Assembly: GCA_035507915.1 (NCBI GenBank)
Contig: DATJNS010000087.1
Location: forward strand, 1-29,661
Origin: JACQAI01 sp035507915
Lineage (GTDB): Bacteria > Pseudomonadota > Alphaproteobacteria > Elsterales > Elsteraceae
DNA: 29,661 nt
Direction of reading: 5' to 3'
The stretch's first letter is position 1, and every line of letters begins with the position of its first letter. Under the pieces are notes generated by a model. That model ran no database searches. It worked only from the letters and a program-made list of their open reading frames with translations, and was not told the DNA's origin. A program made the position numbers and the translations under genes. Positions 17,004-23,802 of the stretch are shown in pieces.

Positions 17004-19232
17004 ATGATACGACGTCTCGCCGTCCGTGCGCTGCCGCTCGTCGCGCTGACCGGCGCTGCGGCGGCGCAGACCGTGTCGTCGGCCCCGGGCAGCGCTCAGA
17101 CGGCGCCCGCAGTGTCGTTGCCCACCGTCGAAGTCACCGCGCCGCGCTGGGATTTGCTCGGGACCGCGTCGACCGCGAGCGAGGGCGTGGTCGACGATCA
17201 GGAGCTTCAGCTCACGCCAGCCTATCGACCGGGCCAGCTCTTCGAGACCGTGCCCGGACTGTCGGTGACCCAGCACAGCGGCGAGGGGAAGGCCAACCAG
17301 TATCTGCTGCGCGGCTACAACCTCGACCACGGCACCGATCTCGAGACATCCGTCGATGGCATGCCGATCAACCAACCCACCCACGCGCACGGACAGGGCT
17401 ACACCGACCTCAACTTCATGATCCCCGAACTCGCCGATCAGCTCAGTTACACCAAAGGGCCCTATTACGCGAATATCGGCGATTTCGGTGCAGTGGGCTC
17501 GGTGCACGTCAGCTACCGCGACACGATCCCGGACCAGGCGACTGCGACGGTGGGCACGCTCGGCTTCGAGCGCCTGTTCGGCGCGAGCAGCCAATCCATC
17601 GGCGACGGCCACTTCCTCCAGGCCGTCGAGGTCCAGCACTACGACGGACCCTTCATCGTGCCTGACGACGCGCGCAAGGAGAATGTCGTCCTTCGCTTCA
17701 GCAACGACGGCGCCGATGACAGCGGCTTCTCGCTGACCACCATGTTCTATCACCAGGACTGGACCAACACGACCGACATCCCGGTTCGCGCGATCACGGA
17801 GGGCCTGGTGCCGAATCGTTTCGCCTCGCTCGACCCCAGCGACGGCGGACGCGCCACGCGCGCCAGCCTCTCGGCCAACTATCACACTGGGCTCGGCGAC
17901 GGTCAGCTCAATGCCAGCGCCTTCTACATCTACAACCAGCTCAACCTGTTCAACGACTTCACGCATTATCTGATCGACCCGGTGCACGGCGATCAGGAGG
18001 ATCAGTTCGAGACGCGCAACGTGCTCGGCAGTGCCGTGAGCTACACGCTGCCGCGGACACTGGCCGGTTTCGAGAACGAGTTCATGGTCGGCGCTCAGGC
18101 GCGCTACGACATGCTGAACGTGGGGCGGCTGCCGAGCGAGGGGCAGGTCGCCCTGACGCCGGCGCAAACCGCGAACGACCCGGCGAACTTCTCCAACAAC
18201 GACGACGTCAGCCTGTTTGCCGGGGCGCTCTACGCCCAGGCAACCACGCACTGGACGCCCTGGTTTCGCACCGTTTTCGGCGTGCGCAATGACTATCAGC
18301 ACGGCGTCGACGACGATCTGCTGGCGGCGCTGCATCAGGCCGCCGGGTACACGAACAGCGGCGCGCGCGGCCAAGACCTGCCACAACCGAAGGCGAGCTT
18401 CATCGTCACGCCGAACGACAAGCTCGAGTTCTACCTGTCCGCGGGCGAAGGCTTTCACAGCTCCGACCTGCGCGGCGTGAACCAGTCGCGGGCGGCCGAT
18501 CTCGGCCTGCCGTCTTCGCCGTTTCTCGCGCAGCAGTGGGGAGAGGAGGTCGGCGTGCGCACGAATGTCAGCCGCGACCTCACGCTGACCTTCGCGGTCT
18601 ACAACTTGTGGCAGCGCTCGGAGACGATCATCGACCCGGACGTCGGCCAGGACGTGGCGGGCCCCTCCAGCGAGCGTTACGGCTTCGAGGTGAACACGAC
18701 TTACAAGATCGTGGACTGGCTGGAATTCTACGGCACTGTCTCTGCCAACCACGCGCGCTTCACCACGCCGTTCGACGACGGCACCGGCCACCTCGGCACC
18801 TACATCCCGAATGCGCCGGTCACCGCCGGATCATTTGCGCTCTACATGCACGACATGGGTCCATGGAGCGGCGGCCTCGCCTATCGCTACCTTGGAAACT
18901 ACGCGCTCTCGTCCGGGCCTTGCGTCAATTCCGCGGCCGTGCACGACTTTCCCAGCGCGACATCGTGCGCCACCGCGCCGACGGCGCCGGGCCAGATCAC
19001 CGGCAAGGGCTACGGTCAGTTGAACCTCTATGTCCACTATGCCTTCCCCGCAGGATGGTTTGCCTCGTTCGGCATCTACAACCTGCTCAATGCGCACGCG
19101 GCGGCCGCGGAGTTCTGGTACGTCGACCGGCTGCAGAACGAGATCGGCACGTACCCCGATGGGCGCGCCGACATCCATGAGCACCCGCTCGAGCCCCTGA
19201 TGGCGCGAATCACGATCTCCAAGCAATTCTGA
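17004..19232 (+). CDS. TonB-dependent outer-membrane receptor, probably for nickel
   Basis: The 742-residue precursor has a signal peptide (residues 1 to about 20, ending AAAAQ) and a TonB-box-like LPTVEVTA just after it. The plug domain spans about residues 45-165 (LFETVPGLSVTQHSGEGKAN, QYLLRGYNLDHGTDL, VDGMPINQPTHAHGQG). A 22-strand type barrel follows, ending MARITISKQF with the terminal phenylalanine needed for BAM recognition. The plug is rich in histidine (THAHGQG). Control by the adjacent NikR operator points to a nickel or nickel-metallophore substrate. The ATG at 17004 is chosen over an in-frame TTG at 16953 because that one falls inside the operator and lacks a signal peptide. Confidence 0.9.
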   Translation: MIRRLAVRALPLVALTGAAAAQTVSSAPGSAQTAPAVSLPTVEVTAPRWDLLGTASTASEGVVDDQELQLTPAYRPGQLFETVPGLSVTQHSGEGKANQYLLRGYNLDHGTDLETSVDGMPINQPTHAHGQGYTDLNFMIPELADQLSYTKGPYYANIGDFGAVGSVHVSYRDTIPDQATATVGTLGFERLFGASSQSIGDGHFLQAVEVQHYDGPFIVPDDARKENVVLRFSNDGADDSGFSLTTMFYHQDWTNTTDIPVRAITEGLVPNRFASLDPSDGGRATRASLSANYHTGLGDGQLNASAFYIYNQLNLFNDFTHYLIDPVHGDQEDQFETRNVLGSAVSYTLPRTLAGFENEFMVGAQARYDMLNVGRLPSEGQVALTPAQTANDPANFSNNDDVSLFAGALYAQATTHWTPWFRTVFGVRNDYQHGVDDDLLAALHQAAGYTNSGARGQDLPQPKASFIVTPNDKLEFYLSAGEGFHSSDLRGVNQSRAADLGLPSSPFLAQQWGEEVGVRTNVSRDLTLTFAVYNLWQRSETIIDPDVGQDVAGPSSERYGFEVNTTYKIVDWLEFYGTVSANHARFTTPFDDGTGHLGTYIPNAPVTAGSFALYMHDMGPWSGGLAYRYLGNYALSSGPCVNSAAVHDFPSATSCATAPTAPGQITGKGYGQLNLYVHYAFPAGWFASFGIYNLLNAHAAAAEFWYVDRLQNEIGTYPDGRADIHEHPLEPLMARITISKQF

Positions 19233-19417
19233 CCGGGAGCGGATTCCGACGAGCGCGCCGTGTCGCACTCATCGGACGCTTTGCCCAGAAGGGCACGATT
19301 GCGGCCATGATCGCTGGTGCGCAAGCGGATGATGAACCGCCCTCAAGGCGAGCGTCGGACGATGCCGCCGTGCTGCGACGCCGACAACATCGATGCCGGA
19401 ACGTCCAGCACAATCCG

Positions 19418-19603
19418 TCAACGTCCGCGCAGCTCTGTTCCCTGCATCTTCATGCCCGGCATCGGGGTCATGGCGCCGGGCTTCTCCACCTTGACGGTGA
19501 CCTGGATCGTGCCGGCCTTCTCGAACGTCAGCGTCATCGGAAAGCTGTCGCCTTCTTTCAGCGGGTTCTTGAGACTCATCAGCATCACGTGATAGCCGCC
19601 TGG
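19418..19603 (-). pseudogene. Truncated PCu(A)C-type copper chaperone, C-terminal part only
   Basis: On the minus strand, about 61 codons read PGGYHVMLMSLKNPLKEG, then DSFPMTLTFEKAGTIQVTV and a Met-rich end PGAMTPMPGMKMQG. This is the C-terminal half of the periplasmic PCu(A)C copper chaperone that delivers copper to cytochrome oxidase. It retains only the final HxM part of the copper site. Upstream, the reading frame runs straight into acr3 sequence in another frame, without signal peptide or N-terminal half. It is a fragment fused by recombination, in the same orientation as acr3 and overlapping its last codons. Confidence 0.85.
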
Positions 19604-20685
19604 CGGCGGGCGGCGCCGCGCTCGTACCAGCCGCGCGTCGCGAGCACGATGCGGACGACCGACAGCATCACGGGGACCTCGATCAGCACACCGACGACGG
19701 TGGCCAGCGCAGCACCCGATTGGAAGCCGAACAGCGCGATCGCGGTGGCGACCGCCAGCTCGAAGAAATTGCTGGCGCCGATCAGCGCCGACGGGCCGGC
19801 GACGCGGAACTCGACGCCAAGGCTGCGGTTCAGCCAGTAGGCAAGGCCTGCGTTGAAATACACTTGAATCAGGATCGGCACGGCGAGCAGCAGGATCACG
19901 AGCGGCTGCGCGACGATCTGCTCGCCCTGCAGGCCGAACAGGAGAACCAAGGTCAACAACAGGGCCGACATCGAGATCGGCCCGAGTTGCTTCAGGGTGT
20001 GGTCGAGCGCGGGCTGCCCGCCCGCCCGCAGAATTCGGGCACGCCAGAGCTGCGCGACGATCACCGGTATGACGATGTAGAGGACCACCGACAGGATCAG
20101 GGTGCTCCACGGCACCGTAATGGCCGTGATCCCGAGCAGGAAGGCGACGATCGGCGCAAACGCGACCACCATGATGGTGTCATTGAGCGCGACCTGGCTC
20201 AGCGTGAAGTGCGGTTCCCCGTCGAGGAGATAGCTCCAGACGAAAACCATGGCTGTGCATGGCGCGGCCGCCAGCAGGATCAGGCCGGCGATGTAGCTGT
20301 CGATCTGGTCGGCCGGCAGATACGGCCGGAACAGGTGGGCCATGAACAGCCAGCCGAGGGCCGCCATGGAAAACGGCTTCACGGCCCAGTTGATGAACAG
20401 GGTGACGCCGATGCCGCGCCAGTGGGAGCGGACTTGCGACAAGGCCGCGAGATCGATCTTGAGCAGCATCGGCACGATCATGAGCCAGATCAGCGCCGCC
20501 ACCGGCAGGTTCACCTCCGCGACAGTGGCGTTGCCGATCGCCCGGAACGGCAAGGGCATCGATCGCCCGAGCGCGATACCCGCCACGATGCAGAGCGCAA
20601 CCCAGACTGAGAGATAGCGCTCGACGACACCGAGGCGACGCGATGCGCGTACCGGAGAGCCAACGCTCGCGGTCTCGGTCGTCAT
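19585..20685 (-). CDS. acr3: Arsenite efflux permease Acr3
   Basis: Acr3 exports arsenite across the inner membrane. The 366-residue protein has about ten membrane helices. It has the conserved cysteine C143 in LLAAAPCTAMVFVWSYL, ALNDTIMVVAFAPIVAFLLG, the GASNFFELAVATAIALFG stretch, and the glutamate in GVLIEVPVML, all Acr3 signatures. It is the third gene of arsR-arsI-acr3, 40 bases after arsI. The last residues (RRQAAIT) come from a junction with a copper-chaperone fragment; a decayed copy at 14671 ends RRTA instead. The alteration lies after the final helix and should not harm transport. Confidence 0.95.
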   Translation of the reverse strand: MTTETASVGSPVRASRRLGVVERYLSVWVALCIVAGIALGRSMPLPFRAIGNATVAEVNLPVAALIWLMIVPMLLKIDLAALSQVRSHWRGIGVTLFINWAVKPFSMAALGWLFMAHLFRPYLPADQIDSYIAGLILLAAAPCTAMVFVWSYLLDGEPHFTLSQVALNDTIMVVAFAPIVAFLLGITAITVPWSTLILSVVLYIVIPVIVAQLWRARILRAGGQPALDHTLKQLGPISMSALLLTLVLLFGLQGEQIVAQPLVILLLAVPILIQVYFNAGLAYWLNRSLGVEFRVAGPSALIGASNFFELAVATAIALFGFQSGAALATVVGVLIEVPVMLSVVRIVLATRGWYERGAARRQAAIT

Positions 20686-20725
20686 ATTCGGCCTTCAGCG
20701 ACGCGCGACGATGTTGTCTTGTCGA

Positions 20726-21241
20726 TCATGTTGGCGCGGTCGTGCTGCAGCACGTGGCCGACGTCGGCGCAGCGGCGGGGCGATCGCAGCACGCGACCGC
20801 GGCCTGGGTCTCGAATACCGGCTTGTCGCAACACGCGGCCCCGAGCGCCTCGCGCGCGACGCTGTCGCCGTAGACGGTGCTCTCGCCCGTGGTAAGAAAG
20901 GTCTCCCACGACACGCCCTGCGGATCGAGGATCCATGATTTCTCGCCCTCGGCGTAACAGCAGGTCGTCTTGCCCTGCTCGTAGACGGGGCCTTCGGCGG
21001 CCGTCAGCCGATCGAACACGTCGTGGAGCTCGCGCTCGTCCTCAACCTGGATGCCCAGGTGATCGATGCCGACCGTCTCGCGGCCGCGCGCCGAGATGGC
21101 GAAGTTGACCCGCGGATCGTCGAGCATCCACTTCGCGTAGTCGGGTTTGTGCACCGTCGGCTCGGCGGCGAACAAGGTCGAGTAGAAGCGCACCGAGCGT
21201 TCGAGATCATCGACCGATACATGCACGTGGAAGCGCTTCAT
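20726..21241 (-). CDS. arsI: ArsI-type carbon-arsenic lyase with Cys-rich tail
   Basis: ArsI is a non-haem iron dioxygenase of the vicinal-oxygen-chelate fold that cleaves the C-As bond of trivalent methyl- and aryl-arsenicals to release arsenite. In this 171-residue protein the iron ligands H5, H61 and E113 and the arsenic-binding pair C94-C95 (in KTTCCYAEGEKSW) fall at the positions expected from studied ArsI enzymes. The C-terminal tail after about residue 130 is unusual: three more CC pairs (137-138, 151-152, 164-165) in an Ala/Pro-rich region. The start has GGAGGG upstream and overlaps the arsR stop (ATGA). Some relatives are annotated as CadI, cadmium-induced proteins. Confidence 0.9.
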   Translation of the reverse strand: MKRFHVHVSVDDLERSVRFYSTLFAAEPTVHKPDYAKWMLDDPRVNFAISARGRETVGIDHLGIQVEDERELHDVFDRLTAAEGPVYEQGKTTCCYAEGEKSWILDPQGVSWETFLTTGESTVYGDSVAREALGAACCDKPVFETQAAVACCDRPAAAPTSATCCSTTAPT

Positions 21242-21594
21242 TGGCGGACCCTCCTCGCTCGTTTGACCGTCGCGGTCCTCGGATCGCAGATCGGGACGCA
21301 CGCCGCAGCATCGCCCCGGCAGCAATTCTCGGTGAGGAACCCCATCAGCCCGTTCATCGCCTCGAAGTCCGCCGCATAGATGATCGAGCGCCCGTCGCGG
21401 CGCGGCACGATGAGGCCGGCGTGGCGCAGCTGGTTCAGATGGAATGACAGGGTAGGCGACGGCAGGCCGAGACGCTCGCCGATCCGCCCGGCCGGAATGC
21501 CATCCGCGCCGGCTTGGACCAGCAGGCGAAAGACATCGAGCCTGGACTCCTGCGCGAGCGCGCCCAGCGCCTCGACGACTTTCGACTTTTTCAT
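21238..21594 (-). CDS. arsR: ArsR-type arsenic-responsive repressor
   Basis: A 118-residue winged helix-turn-helix repressor of the ArsR/SmtB family. The recognition region is GRIGERLGLPSPTLSFHLNQLRHAGLIVPRRDGRSIIYAAD. It lacks the CxC pair in the DNA-binding helix used by the E. coli plasmid repressor. Instead it carries C-terminal cysteines C91-C92 and C99 (plus C103), resembling the arsenite site of the Acidithiobacillus ferrooxidans ArsR. First gene of arsR-arsI-acr3. No ribosome site is visible; see the promoter entry for a possible leaderless transcript. Confidence 0.95.
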   Translation of the reverse strand: MKKSKVVEALGALAQESRLDVFRLLVQAGADGIPAGRIGERLGLPSPTLSFHLNQLRHAGLIVPRRDGRSIIYAADFEAMNGLMGFLTENCCRGDAAACVPICDPRTATVKRARRVRQ

Positions 21595-21600
21595 AACTAC

Positions 21601-21630
21601 ATATTATTGGAAATATCGAACGGGCGTCAA
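21601..21630 (-). promoter_or_regulatory. ars operon promoter and ArsR operator
   Basis: On the minus strand TTGACG (21630-21625) and TAATAT (21606-21601) are 18 bases apart. An inverted repeat ATATT-N6-AATAT (21601-21616) overlaps the spacer and -10, as ArsR operators commonly do. A start site six to seven bases after the -10 would coincide with the arsR ATG at 21594, suggesting leaderless initiation. The element is sharply AT-rich in a GC-rich setting. Confidence 0.6.
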
Positions 21631-21876
21631 GCGCGCTGCGTGGGTCTCAATCCGTGATGAGCCCCACGTGATCTCGAATGTCGACGATCGACTGACCGAG
21701 CCGCGACCGATCCGAGGGCAGGAATTCGGCGCTGGCAGGCATGGCGAGGCGCTGTTCCAGCGTCGTCCGGAAGACCGGCCGAAACAGTCGCTGTCGCTCG
21801 GGCTCGGATGCGGGCGCGGTCGGGCAGGGGTCGCCGATGCCCGCTGCGAAACGGTCGCGTCAGGGACCCACGCGGC
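21631..21876. other. Intergenic region with no recognised gene
   Basis: About 245 bases between the divergent ars promoter and the end of the next minus-strand gene. Frames are open by chance in this GC-rich DNA, but none has a start with a ribosome site or recognisable protein features. Confidence 0.45.
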
Positions 21877-22152
21877 TCAGTCGGCGCCGCTCCCGCTCTT
21901 GCGTCGGGCCGCGGCCTGAGGTTGCGCGACCGGGCGGAAGGTCGCGACCTTCACCTGCTTGGTGCAGTGCCGGATGATGGCGAGCTCGTCGTCGATCCGC
22001 GTCCCGTGCTCGTCCTCTATCCAGATGTCCTTCGGCTTCTGCCCCAAGGCGCCGCACGCGAAGTCCCTGGCGGCGGCCGGTTGCGCGTATGGGAACTTGC
22101 TGCCGAGCACCTTGTCCTGCCCATGCAGCGTCCACTTCACGAAATAGGGCAT
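21877..22152 (-). CDS. Small hypothetical protein
   Basis: A 91-residue soluble protein beginning MPYFVKWTLHGQDKVLGSKFPY, with a central DIWIEDEHGTRIDDELAIIRHC and a basic, Gln/Ala-rich end. There is no signal peptide or membrane segment. The ATG is preceded by a strong AGGAGG at a good distance, which is the main reason to accept it. I do not recognise a family with certainty; the compact strand-helix pattern suggests one small alpha/beta domain. It lies 43 bases downstream of the MucR-like gene and may be co-transcribed with it. Confidence 0.7.
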   Translation of the reverse strand: MPYFVKWTLHGQDKVLGSKFPYAQPAAARDFACGALGQKPKDIWIEDEHGTRIDDELAIIRHCTKQVKVATFRPVAQPQAAARRKSGSGAD

Positions 22153-22195
22153 CGTAGCCTCCTGGTCGTTGACGGTTCGGGCGCGCGGCGGCGGA

Positions 22196-22612
22196 TCATG
22201 CGACCGCCGCGTCTGCGGCCACGGCGCTCCGGCGCCGGACTCGGCCGAGGCCCCAGCCGACGGCCAGCCTCGACCGCATCATCGAGTAGTTCGGCGCGAC
22301 CATCGGGTAGTCGCTGCGCAGGCGCCATTTCGCGCGATATTGATCGGGCGTCATGTCGTAGGCGCTGCGCAGATGGCGCCGCAGCATCTTGAGCTTCTTG
22401 CCGTCCTCCAGGCAGACGATGTAGTCGGGCCTGACCGAGTCGCCGATCGCCACGGCGGGCTCGAGCAGCGGCGGCGGCGTCTTGCCGAGCGCGTCGAGCG
22501 CACCGAAGACCGCCTTGATGACGGCCGGAACATCGGCAGCGGCGACCTGATTTCTCGCGCAGAATGCGGCAGTGATGTCTGCCACCAGCGTGAGCAGTCC
22601 TCGACCTGACAT
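22196..22612 (-). CDS. MucR/Ros-family regulator with degenerate zinc finger
   Basis: A 138-residue protein of the alphaproteobacterial MucR/Ros family of AT-rich-DNA-binding, H-NS-like regulators. It has the N-terminal oligomerisation helices (LLTLVADITAAFCARNQV, DVPAVIKAVFGAL) and the DNA-binding domain RPDYIVCLEDGKKLKMLRRHLRSAYDMTPDQYRAKW plus DYPMVAPNYSMMRSRLA. Of the four classical zinc ligands only C67 and H80 remain; the second cysteine is D70, and A84-Y85 replace the second histidine. Zinc-free relatives are known in Mesorhizobium. The ATG at 22612 is preferred over alternatives at 22624 and 22642 because of a purine-rich GGATGGG upstream and family length. Confidence 0.88.
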   Translation of the reverse strand: MSGRGLLTLVADITAAFCARNQVAAADVPAVIKAVFGALDALGKTPPPLLEPAVAIGDSVRPDYIVCLEDGKKLKMLRRHLRSAYDMTPDQYRAKWRLRSDYPMVAPNYSMMRSRLAVGWGLGRVRRRSAVAADAAVA

Positions 22613-22651
22613 CGTGAGACCCATCCGTTGAAGCGGTCGCATCGCGACCCG

Positions 22652-22888
22652 TCAGCGCGCGGCTTTCAGGCGCGACAGCCCCGTGCGCATCCCGGGCTGT
22701 CGGGTTTTGCCGTGCTCGACGGATGCCGACGCGCGCGCGTCACGGTCGTGCGCACGCGCGTCGAAATCCCGGGCCGTCGCGAGCAGTCGCTCCCGGTCCG
22801 CGCCGACCTCGCGGCCGGCCATGTCGCGATACCACCGGGCCTTGCCGTGAAAGAACGCCCCGGAGCGGTCACGATGCCACGTGCGCAT
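22652..22888 (-). CDS. Small helical hypothetical protein
   Basis: A possible 78-residue protein starting MRTWHRDRSGAFFHGKARWYRDMA and continuing GREVGADRERLLATARDFDARA. The pattern of an A-x-x-YR-x-x-A helix followed by a R-x-x-LL-x-x-A-x-x-x-x-x-A helix resembles short alphaproteobacterial proteins of unknown function. AGGGG lies about seven bases before the ATG. The open frame extends far upstream to 23779 on this strand without a stop, which weakens ORF-based evidence; the call rests on the ribosome site and helical pattern. It ends 40 bases before mucR. Confidence 0.4.
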   Translation of the reverse strand: MRTWHRDRSGAFFHGKARWYRDMAGREVGADRERLLATARDFDARAHDRDARASASVEHGKTRQPGMRTGLSRLKAAR

Positions 22889-22964
22889 GTTCCGGCCCCT
22901 GAACCCGCGTCGACCACGCCACGGCGGCGGATTCCAATGTTCGGCATATGGGGACGCGATCCAC

Positions 22965-23112
22965 GATTTACGAACCCCAATATTGATTTTCGAGCTTCCG
23001 AATAATCTCCGGTATCTGATTAAGATTTCCCTATGGGGGCCAAAACTCTGAAAATATTTCCAAATATGGGTCTTGGAATGGCTCAAAATATACCCACCTA
23101 TTATTTTCCGGA
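22965..23112. other. AT-rich intergenic block
   Basis: A sudden AT-rich stretch in very GC-rich DNA, with many T-A steps and short runs such as AAAATATTTCCAAATATGGG and ATTATTTTCC. The whole gap 22889-23263 holds no convincing gene. The block lies upstream of both the minus-strand small ORF/mucR pair and the plus-strand unit that leads to groEL. It likely contains promoters for one or both, and is the type of DNA bound by MucR proteins. Confidence 0.6.
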
Positions 23113-23263
23113 CGATGGACGGGCGCGATGCTCTCCTGCCCCGGTGGAGGCGCCGGGTCGAAGCCAAGGCGGCCGGCTCGGCGAAGCGGCCAAGACGGGG
23201 CGGCGCCATCGGGCGGTCGCCGAGCAGCGTCGAGTCGTTCGAGCAACAGGAAGCGAACCAGCC

Positions 23264-23578
23264 ATGGCCACGCGCACCAGCAGCAAGACCGTCACCTTCA
23301 TGCGCCCGTTTCGCCTGAGCGCGATGGAACGCGAGCAGCCGGCGGGCTCCTACACGGTCGAAACCGACGAGGAGCGCCTCGAGACGCATACATTGCCGGC
23401 TTATCGGCGGTTGGCGACCTTCATTCGTGTGCCGTTGCGGGCGGGCGCTCCCGGCTCCGAGACCATCGTGATCGAGCCGGCGGAGCTCGAGGCGGCCCTG
23501 GCGCGCGACGCCGCGCCGGAGCAGTACGGACCGGAGACCGTCGGCGAGCACGCGGCGCGAGCAGGGGGCCGGTCGTGA
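23264..23578 (+). CDS. Conserved hypothetical protein of the RTSSKTVTF type
   Basis: A 104-residue protein beginning MATRTSSKTVTFMRPFRLSAME, then QPAGSYTVETDEERLE and YRRLATFIRVPL, then TIVIEPAELEAALARD. This pattern is familiar from small proteins of unknown function in Bradyrhizobium and related Alphaproteobacteria. It looks like a compact beta-rich soluble domain; no signal peptide or cysteines. The ATG at 23264 has AGGAAG about a dozen bases upstream; the frame is open further upstream but without features. Its stop overlaps the next start (GTGA). Confidence 0.75.
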   Translation: MATRTSSKTVTFMRPFRLSAMEREQPAGSYTVETDEERLETHTLPAYRRLATFIRVPLRAGAPGSETIVIEPAELEAALARDAAPEQYGPETVGEHAARAGGRS

Positions 23579-23664
23579 GGCGGCTGTTCGTTCCCCCGGT
23601 CGTCGTGCCGGCGATGCTGCTGATCGCAATCCTGGCCTACGGGCTGCTGCGCGCTGCGGCGTGA
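23575..23664 (+). CDS. 29-residue membrane micro-protein
   Basis: GTG at 23575 overlaps the preceding stop and opens a 29-codon frame: VRRLFVPPVVVPAMLLIAI followed by LAYGLLRAAA. The basic start, a single hydrophobic helix of about 20 residues and coupled translation fit a small inner-membrane protein. Its TGA in turn overlaps a GTG that begins the GroES-like frame. It is too short for similarity to prove anything; context and composition are the evidence. Confidence 0.5.
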   Translation: MRRLFVPPVVVPAMLLIAILAYGLLRAAA

Positions 23665-23789
23665 ACGTCAGGCCATTGCCGGATCGCGACGCGATCCGGC
23701 GCGTCGACGCCGAGGCGAAGACCTCGGGCGGCATCATGATCTCGACACGGCGACGGCGAAGCCGGACCGCCGCGCGCAAATCGGCATAA
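23661..23789 (+). pseudogene. Truncated GroES (co-chaperonin) remnant with intact mobile loop
   Basis: GTG at 23661 opens 42 codons. Residues 1-28 read VNVRPLPDRDAIRRVDAEAK then TSGGIMIS, matching the GroES N-terminus (xFRPLHDRVVVRRxEAEEKTAGGIIIPDT). The GroEL-binding mobile loop is included, with IMI at the site of the hydrophobic tripeptide. After that a shift of frame is evident: the +1 frame continues DTATAKPDRRAQIG like GroES, while the open frame becomes Arg-rich and stops at 23787-23789. About 60 residues of the usual 95 are missing. It sits where groES normally stands, 13 bases before groEL, and its stop overlaps the groEL ribosome site. Whether the peptide is made is unknown. Confidence 0.85.
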
Positions 23790-23802
23790 GGAGCACACGC
23801 AC

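Noticed and set aside
22652..23779. Single 375-codon minus-strand protein across 22652-23779
   Set aside because: It runs through an AT-rich intergenic block and antisense to the 104-residue gene. Only the last 78 codons have a ribosome site and a protein-like pattern.
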